From assembly GCF_032854445.1 (NCBI RefSeq), contig NC_088306.1:25889764-25953763 (forward strand): a stretch of 64,000 nt of DNA, given 5' to 3'. Position 1 is the stretch's first letter, and the number at the start of each line of letters is the position of its first letter. Below, piece after piece: positions 57,844 through 64,000 of this stretch. Made by a program: the position numbers and the translations under genes. This DNA is from Liolophura sinensis (Eukaryota; Mollusca; Polyplacophora; Chitonida; Chitonidae). The notes under the pieces are model-generated. The model worked only from the letters and a program-made list of their open reading frames with translations, was not told the DNA's origin and did no database searches.

Positions 57844-58085
57844 GTGTGGGGGACAGACCGAACAGGTCTGGCCGAATGGGGGCAGGGGTGTGGGGGACAG
57901 ACCGAGCGGGTCTGGCCGAATGGGGGCAGGGGTGTGGGGAACAGACCGAGCGGGTCTGGCCGAATGGGGGCAGGGGTGTGGGGAACAGACCGAGCGGGTC
58001 TGGCCGAATGGGGGTAGGGGTGTGGGGAACAGACCGAACGGGTCTGGCCGAATGGGGGTAGGGGTGTGAGGAACAGACCGAATGA
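57844..58085. repeat. 45-bp G-rich minisatellite with hairpin motif
   Basis: Five and a half units starting at 57844, 57889, 57934, 57979, 58024 and 58069. Each contains the inverted repeat 'cagaccgagcgggtctg' and runs GGGGG, GGGG, GGGGG. At 45 bp it is open in several frames (Gly/Arg-rich one way, Pro-rich the other), but a gene is not supported. GC content is far above the surroundings. Confidence 0.93.
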
Positions 58086-58601
58086 CGTCAGGTGGAGGGA
58101 TGCAGAGGGGACGCAGTATCTGTGTACATGTCACCTTGCCCACACTGTAACGACACGCTTCAGCGGGCTCGGGGCACTGCGGGAGTGTTTACTGAGTTCC
58201 GAGCAAGATCAACGATGATGTAATTTCTGAAAAATTCGATCGTTGGCAGAAAATATGCATACTATAGAGTAGCAATTAACAGGCTAAAAAAAAAAAAAAC
58301 CAAAATGAATTTGTTTTACAAAAAATTCTGGGGTGTAATTTTCTTGATTTGGCATAGAAACATAATCTTTGTTTTATAATTCATTTTCATGTATCCTTTA
58401 AAACACTAATTTTCTTTTTTGCCACCATTTTTTGCTCAGATACAAATCCTTGAAGTGAATCAAACTTTTAATGGAGTGGACTTGGTCTAAGACACGTGGA
58501 ATTGGCCTTGCGATTACTGACCTGACGAGTCCTTATTGGCTGGTATACGAATGTTTCGACTCATAGATTCATGATCCTGGGGCCTGAAGCACAAGAGTAG
58601 A
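58086..58601. other. Gene-poor stretch
   Basis: AT-rich. The part at 58495-58560 ('ggaattggccttgcgattac') resembles 18180-18200 ('gggaattgtccttgcgatta'), perhaps remnants of another dispersed repeat. Confidence 0.4.
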
Positions 58602-58645
58602 TTTATTTATTTATTTGATTGGTGTTTTACGCTGTACTCATGCAC
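58602..58645 (-). repeat. SINE-A end fragment, reverse
   Basis: 'atttatttatttatttgatt' followed by 'ggtgttttacgctgtactca' is only the 3' tip of the SINE. It directly precedes duplicated segment copy 2. Confidence 0.65.
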
Positions 58646-58666
58646 AAAGGTAGAAGTGAATGATAG

Positions 58667-58867
58667 ACTCGAGGACAAGCTACACAGAAGGTCCAAATGA
58701 CAGTAGAACGCATCTGTTTCTTCTGTGGCGTTACCTTGTGTGTGGACTTCATTTATGTTTTCTGAGTACGCGTACACCGATAACTGTAACGCAATTAAGG
58801 AAAGAACAAAGGAGTTCAGCTTTGGACCGTCTTGATACAGGCGGGAAGGAGTTTTACGACTTCCCCA
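58667..58867 (+). repeat. ~200-bp duplicated segment, copy 2
   Basis: Collinear with 52547-52740, in the same orientation. Conserved phrases include 'agaacgcatc', 'tttcttctgtg', 'tttggaccgtcttgatacag' and 'aggagttttacgacttcccc'. No signal-anchor exon follows this copy. Confidence 0.75.
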
Positions 58868-59227
58868 TTACATAGAGCTGTACACACTCTTACAAACTCA
58901 AAAATAACTGTGGCGATAACTTTGTTCAGAGTACATTCTAAGAGTTAACACTAGAGTAGCATGGTTTATTTGCTATTTGTGCACACTTTAAACTGCTCAA
59001 AGATAATGAGAAAAATATCAGATAAATCAGAGTAAATGGCGTTTCAGCTCTACAACTTTGTTTTTTTTTCTCCTGTTATCCATATCAAATATGTAATTTA
59101 CTCTGTCTTTGTCAGCCTTTTGTATGGCACACTTTATGTGAAGATTGTAAGTTAAATGTGATGACAACACAATATTTTGAGTGTTTGTAGACCAGTGACA
59201 TCTAAGCAATAGTAAATAACATCGCTG

Positions 59228-59448
59228 CACTTTTTTTACCTAATTCTGCTTAAGTCATGGCGCTAGGGGCGTATAAATTGCTATACGATTTATGCATTTA
59301 CATGAACAGTTAGAATAAAACCCTGACTAAGGTAAACTGACAAGAAGCCGTATTCCACCGGTTATGTGCGACCACTTGTCAGCTGTCACACTGTCGTCAC
59401 TGTTCTGGATTCATTGTACATGCTGTACGTCTTTAATTAGATTTTAAA
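59228..59448 (-). repeat. Dispersed repeat C, near full length, reverse
   Basis: From 'tttttacctaattctgctta' through 'catgaacagttagaataaaa' and 'gtcagctgtcacactgtcgt' to 'catgctgtacgtctttaatt'. The best single copy for defining the ~215-bp family. Confidence 0.82.
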
Positions 59449-59839
59449 CGTACAGTGGGCATTTACGTATGACAAGGCCAGCGTTTATCAAATAAACGTA
59501 AACATACTTGTTGTTATATACTGGAACTTAATCTACAAGAGGCAAGGAAAGCAATTTCCAAGGTGGCAAAACCATAGGCCACCCAAAACTAATCACAGCC
59601 CAGTTGGTGCCAGAAGCCGTCACGACGGTTCCTTTAACCTAGAAAATGATCTTCACTGGACAGAGCTACTGACTCAGTTAATCTGGCAGCCATTTTTTTC
59701 CCAACTGCATATCGTTCGTTCGGGTCAGTTTTCTAGCATATATGTTAGCTGTATGTCGTGTCACTATACAGTGACAACACAGTAATTGGAATAATTTTAG
59801 GCCAGTTACATCTAATATATATTGCAATTATTATGCGTT

Positions 59840-60045
59840 TTTGTTTAACCTAACTTTGCGTACACCATGTTTGCTAGGGGTTTTCTTGAGTTGAAACTAT
59901 TTAGGAATTTACACTAACAGTTGGGCTACAACCAAGAGGTCGTATTTCCCCGGTTACGTGTGACCATATGCCAACAATCACACTTTCGTGTGAGTTTTTT
60001 GTGGGTTTACCTTTTATGCTGTAAGTCTTTTATGCTCGCTCATTT
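59840..60045 (-). repeat. Dispersed repeat C, reverse
   Basis: 'tttaacctaactttgcgtac', 'ggttacgtgtgaccatatgc' and 'atgctgtaagtcttttatgc'. More diverged than the 59228 copy, in the same orientation. Confidence 0.68.
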
Positions 60046-60109
60046 GCCCAATTAAAGTCCCCAGGAGTTCGTGAAATTAGTGTTTTTTGCCTTGCTCATA
60101 TCTAGAGCG

Positions 60110-60350
60110 TGAGCAAGAAGGGCGGCGGAATAACCCAGTGGTCTCTCACCAATGAAGTCACTGTGAGTTCATGTCCAGCTCATGGTTGTCTCTCCGGCTG
60201 TACGTGAGAAGGTCTGTCGGAATCCTGCGGATGGTAGTGGGTTTCACACTGGTTCAGCCCGGTTTCCTTCCAGTATAGTGCTGGCCGCTGTCGTAAATAA
60301 ATGAAACATTCTTGACGCAGGCGCAAAACACTAATCAAATAAAAAAAAAC
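60110..60350 (+). repeat. SINE-A, nearly full length
   Basis: 'aagggcggcggaataaccca', 'gtgagttcatgtccagctca', 'gcggatggtagtgggtttca', and end 'caggcgcaaaacactaatca' with an A-rich tail. Confidence 0.78.
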
Positions 60351-60385
60351 CTGCTAAGAAAATGTTGGAATGAGATAAATACACT

Positions 60386-60568
60386 CGCTATCTCAATCAC
60401 TTAGTCTCCCATACCGACGCCAGCAGGCTCTTTCGCTCTGACTAAACGCTATCTCAATCACTTAGTCTCCCATACCGACGCCAGCAGGCTCTTTCGCTCT
60501 GACTAAACGCTATCTCAATCACTTAGTCTCCCATACCGACGCCAGCAGGCTCTTTCGCTCTGACTAAT
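60386..60568. repeat. 61-bp triplicated repeat
   Basis: Three virtually identical 61-bp units starting at 60386, 60447 and 60508 ('cgctatctcaatcacttagt', 'ctcccataccgacgccagca'). Very recent. Confidence 0.95.
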
Positions 60569-61505
60569 CGCAGCAAACAGCATGCCACTTGTTTTGGAAT
60601 TATTACGACTTCACCCGAGGCAATGAGTTCTTGCCGTCGAACTGTGCTCACGCAGCTTAACACTATGAACTAGACTTCATTTTCTTTGCAAGCATACATC
60701 TATCGATGTGTGGAGCTTGTGTTGTTACGTGTCACTGACTAAGTTTTCTTAGCAGGTATGACTGACTTTATTGTCAGCTGAATATAGGCGACTCGCTAAA
60801 AGAAATAGACCATAGTATCCAAATCTTGTACGATGTCAGGCTATAAGTTATCGTTATCGTTAAAATATCGAAAATACGTGCCTCAGATCTGCTTTGTTTA
60901 CAACTGTTCATGGATTTAAATAGTCATACGCAATCGCCAAGTACACCATTATTACTCCACCTGAACTGCCAGGAATCATCACGCGGAATAATTTAAATAG
61001 CAGCAAAAAAGAAACCAAAAAAAAAAAACAAAAACAAACGAATTAATCAGTCGAGCATCATAAATAATTCCATAATCTGGTGAAATGATATTAAACACTT
61101 ATTCCTCGTTAGGGTCTACAAAAGACTTAATTACCATTCAGATGTTGTTACAGTAAATGTGTTTTGAACTATGCTGCCGTAAAATGCTGGAAAAATGACG
61201 TAAAATTATTTGTGTGGTGTTTCAACATCTAAAATCTCCCTTGTTAGGAGTTGGGTTTTTGTATTAGCTGTTATCAGTAATGAGCAAGGGGAAACAATTG
61301 CCGGTGAACATTAAGACATGATGTTGCACACAATTATCTCCCCTATCCTGGTATGGTATCATTTTTGTCTTTTCCTACTGATATCCACCTATCCTATACG
61401 GAGTATTTGCGCGTTTTGATGTTTTTATTCTTAAACTGTCCTTTTAGTGGTGGAGGTGTTCAAGCATTTACCTGATTAGGAACTAATTACACTGTTCATT
61501 GTCAT
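60569..61505. other. Gene-poor stretch
   Basis: AT-rich unique sequence with a poly-A-rich tract near 61006-61040. Nothing recognizable. Confidence 0.45.
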
Positions 61506-61634
61506 GTGGTCGTTAGTTGATTTACATAAGGCCGTTGATTGATTGACATAAGGTCGTTGGTTGATTCACATCAGGTCTTTGCTTGATGGACATAAGGCCG
61601 TTGGCTGATTGACATAAGGTCGTTGGTTGACTGA
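61506..61634. repeat. ~22-bp minisatellite
   Basis: About six units of 'ttgattgacataaggtcgtt' plus 'gg', moderately diverged. Confidence 0.85.
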
Positions 61635-61999
61635 TTGGTAAGACAATATCTAGAGTACAGTAGTCAAAGGTATGCCTTTATTTCTGGACACACCCGTTTC
61701 AACGGATCAATCGAATAAAAGATGTAGCAGATTAGATTAAAGGTATGGGCCATGGCTCTAGTTTTCTTAGAGCCTGGAAGCGCGGTTACTGAAATAGCAT
61801 GGCTGGACGTAAACACTGGAATTCTGGTCGATTCTATACCCAGGGTACTGTTTTTTTTAAAGAAACTCTCATCGTAGAGGCGCACGAGGAAGAAACTCGT
61901 TCGATCCATGCATTTCCTGCTGACAGGCATCCATACAATAATTATAGAATCAGTTCAAAAATTACCTTTGAATTCTACAATAGTGCAGCATAAACAGTC

Positions 62000-62080
62000 A
62001 GACAAGAGCAACGATGATAGTGATATGTGGTTATTAAATGGTCACAAGTAACCGGTGAAACCCGGCCTCTTGTAATGAAT
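62000..62080 (+). repeat. Dispersed repeat C, 5' part
   Basis: 'cagacaagagcaacgatgat' and 'atggtcacaagtaaccggtg' followed by 'aaacccggcctcttgt'. Confidence 0.62.
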
Positions 62081-62359
62081 GTCACGCATGCATCACATAC
62101 AACAAAATACGTAATTAAATAAAAATGCAATAGCACTTGCTTATTTTCAGGATATTTAAAGCATAGAAAACAAGAGTCCACTTCTAGGAAATTTTGGATT
62201 CTTTGTACTTAATTTGAAAAAGCCGCTCTAACCGTTTTGAATCGTTTTGAACCACTGAGTAAGGTAGTTAAAAACACACGCTTTGTCTGGTCTAGACGGA
62301 AGTGTAAGACGATAATTTATACAGATTGCATATATCCTCGTTTTGATTTATTATTGTTA

Positions 62360-62430
62360 CTTCAGTAATGTTTTACGCCAAACTAAAGACTTGTTTGAGG
62401 GCGGCCAACATCATGGTGGGAGGTCCTAGT
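62360..62430 (-). repeat. SINE-A fragment, reverse
   Basis: 'taatgttttacgccaaacta' and 'ggcggccaacatcatggtgg' in reverse family order, with a missing middle. Confidence 0.6.
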
Positions 62431-63847
62431 TTTGTTGTTATAATGAAAGCGTGTGGCACAACGTCATGGATGATACTGTTTGAGTCAAAAAAGGATAGGC
62501 TATCTGCATGTATGAGTTAAGTAGCAATTCCCGAAGTTGGTTGGTATAGCATCGTACAATCTCTCCATCATCACCATATTCACAATATAATTATGCATCT
62601 GCAATTCCAATTAGGCCAAAAAGCCTGAAACATTTGGAGGCTTCAATAACTAACGATGATGCCTTCTTGTAGGGCACGTAAAATTTATTGTTTCTCTTTC
62701 AGATCTCTTTTAATGATGATTTGGGCGCAATATATTGGCTCGAAATAAACATCTGTATTTCCTTGAAACGAGTGATTTGCCAGGATGTCAGCCTGAATAA
62801 TAGGTGGCCAATGTCTTAGAATCAGTCGCAAGGTAAAGCTAAGCCTTATCCAGATTAAACCCTTTGATCAATATGGTGATGCTATTCGAAGTTGGGATAT
62901 CCCATGCTCACCGGAATTATCTCCCTTTACATGTACTGTATCAACTCTGAATCGTGGATATAAAGTCTTTCATATCGTTCCTACAATCCATGGGTGTCTC
63001 ACAACCGCTCTGTAATATATCAAGAAATTAAACGAGTCTGAAGGGCTGGGTTATTAATACGGGAAACCGGACCTAACAAGGTATGCTACGTATCCAAACG
63101 TTCTGACTTAAAGCCACAGCCGAAGAAGTTAAAGCGAGATGGAAAGAAGTGGCCTGTGGTGCTCAGGTTCTAAATAAGCCTACCGTTTAGACAGCATTTC
63201 TCCGAAGTACTATCCCAAATAGTGCTTCTTACTGCTTTTGCTATATACAACAAATATTATAACTATGACCATTTCTGGATTTTTTTAACCGCTACTTATT
63301 TATTTTAGACCAATGAAATAGCTTACATTTTTAGTCTTCCGTGCGGTAACTCAAGTCGGCTGTTTTCGCCTTTTGAGTATTTTCCCTCAGACTTGAATAA
63401 ATTCTGCATTTATTCAGATGTTGTTATTCAGATCCAATGAGCCATCCCTACATCTGCAAGCCCCAAACCTTCTTACCTTGTTCTTGACCAACACGTGAGA
63501 TACTTGTACAGCTGGTAAAATGTGAGGAAGCTTCATTGTTGATTTTTGGACACAGAGCTTGTTCAAGCACTAGAGCGATCTGGAGGTGTAAGTGTCCTTT
63601 ACAACAACACCGACGCTACAACAACACCGTCTGGGTGATAACTAATGCTCCACAAGAACTCATCTGGCCGAAAACTTTCAAAGAATACACTACCAAATGA
63701 CTCCTACCAAACGTTGTTCTGAAAGCCAGGCCAAAAATATCCAATAAATCTGAGCTAAAATGGATGGAACTGTTTGCATTTGTCCAGAATCCAGTTCATT
63801 ACGACGAGGATTACAATGTTCGTGTCTATAGATTATAACCTGCCTCT

Positions 63848-64000
63848 AACAATGGTCTCTCGGAGCGGTAGATCCAGGATCAATCCTGAGTCAGGTCACT
63901 CCTAAGATCCTAAAGAGAAAGTTGTAACTTCCTTGCTTGGCGTTCAGCATGAAGCGGATAGTGCGACGAGTGGTTGACCCGTATCAGTGTAATGGCTCGG
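63848..64000 (+). repeat. SINE-B, truncated by the window end
   Basis: 'ggtagatccaggatcaatcc', 'gttgtaacttccttgcttgg', 'gttgacccgtatcagtgtaa' and 'tggctcgg' at the last base. It is collinear with the first half of the copies at 4519 and 49401, so the element must continue to the right. Confidence 0.8.

Larger units (their letters stand above)
61635..63847. other. Gene-poor stretch
   Basis: Mostly unique AT-rich DNA with a repeat C copy (62000-62080) and a reverse SINE-A fragment (62360-62430). Reading frames are short and without domain or splice support. Confidence 0.4.

Noticed and set aside
57832-58143. Pro-rich minus-strand and Gly/Arg-rich plus-strand frames
   Set aside because: Both are readings of the 45-bp G-rich array; the unit length is a multiple of three.
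59465-59785. Plus-strand open stretch without ATG ('RQGKQFPRWQNHRPPKTN' region)
   Set aside because: About 100 codons open by chance is possible, no splice sites were convincing, and it sits between two repeat C copies.

Overview
This window is eukaryotic, AT-rich and intron- and repeat-dominated. It looks like a mollusc (bivalve or gastropod) genome. The grounds are tRNA-derived SINEs whose tails read like 'gagtacggcgtaaaacacc' plus (AAAT)n, or end in 'cactcactcactcac'; many minisatellites; MITE-like hairpins; and genes with short exons separated by kilobase introns. The species cannot be named from the sequence. Nothing bacterial, no CRISPR array and no rRNA gene was seen. Most long reading frames here are tandem-repeat or SINE artefacts.

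Layout. (1) 271-1397, plus: the last two coding exons of a flavin-reductase/BLVRB-like NAD(P)-binding protein; its start lies left of the window. (2) 1.4-11.4 kb: intergenic, with SINEs, dispersed repeat 'C', and 48-bp, ~70-bp and 73-bp tandem arrays. (3) 27505 down to 11404, minus: a four-coding-exon gene for a type II membrane protein of about 474 residues. Its C-terminal half resembles the DUF1647 / GT-A-like nucleotide-sugar transferase-like group. All introns are phase 0. Its 11.5-kb first intron holds a 25-bp array with about 42 TGATAA (GATA) sites, further minisatellites and a (GA)n tract. (4) 29.2-32.8 kb: three abutting minisatellites (35, 31 and 43 bp), the middle one with a 186-bp higher-order period. 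(5) 37.4-44.4 kb: another SINE family, 53-bp and 32-bp arrays, two unassigned exon candidates and a TATA promoter with a noncoding first exon (41921-42040). (6) 46.9-52.5 kb: weak minus-strand exon candidates for an unidentified extracellular protein. (7) 52.9-56.7 kb, plus: a TNF-superfamily locus. It has a short type II signal-anchor exon (52886) and a TNF-homology domain (56006-56707) broken by two in-frame TAA codons and a full-length SINE with a 13-bp target-site duplication. (8) 57-64 kb: repeats, a G-rich 45-bp array, a second copy of a ~200-bp segment found just upstream of the TNF signal-anchor exon, and a SINE cut by the window end.

The most informative observations are the SINE-interrupted TNF-domain pseudogene, the repeated birth of satellites at the ends of dispersed elements, and the GATA-site array inside a glycosyltransferase-like gene. 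No operon-like cooperation between genes is expected or seen.
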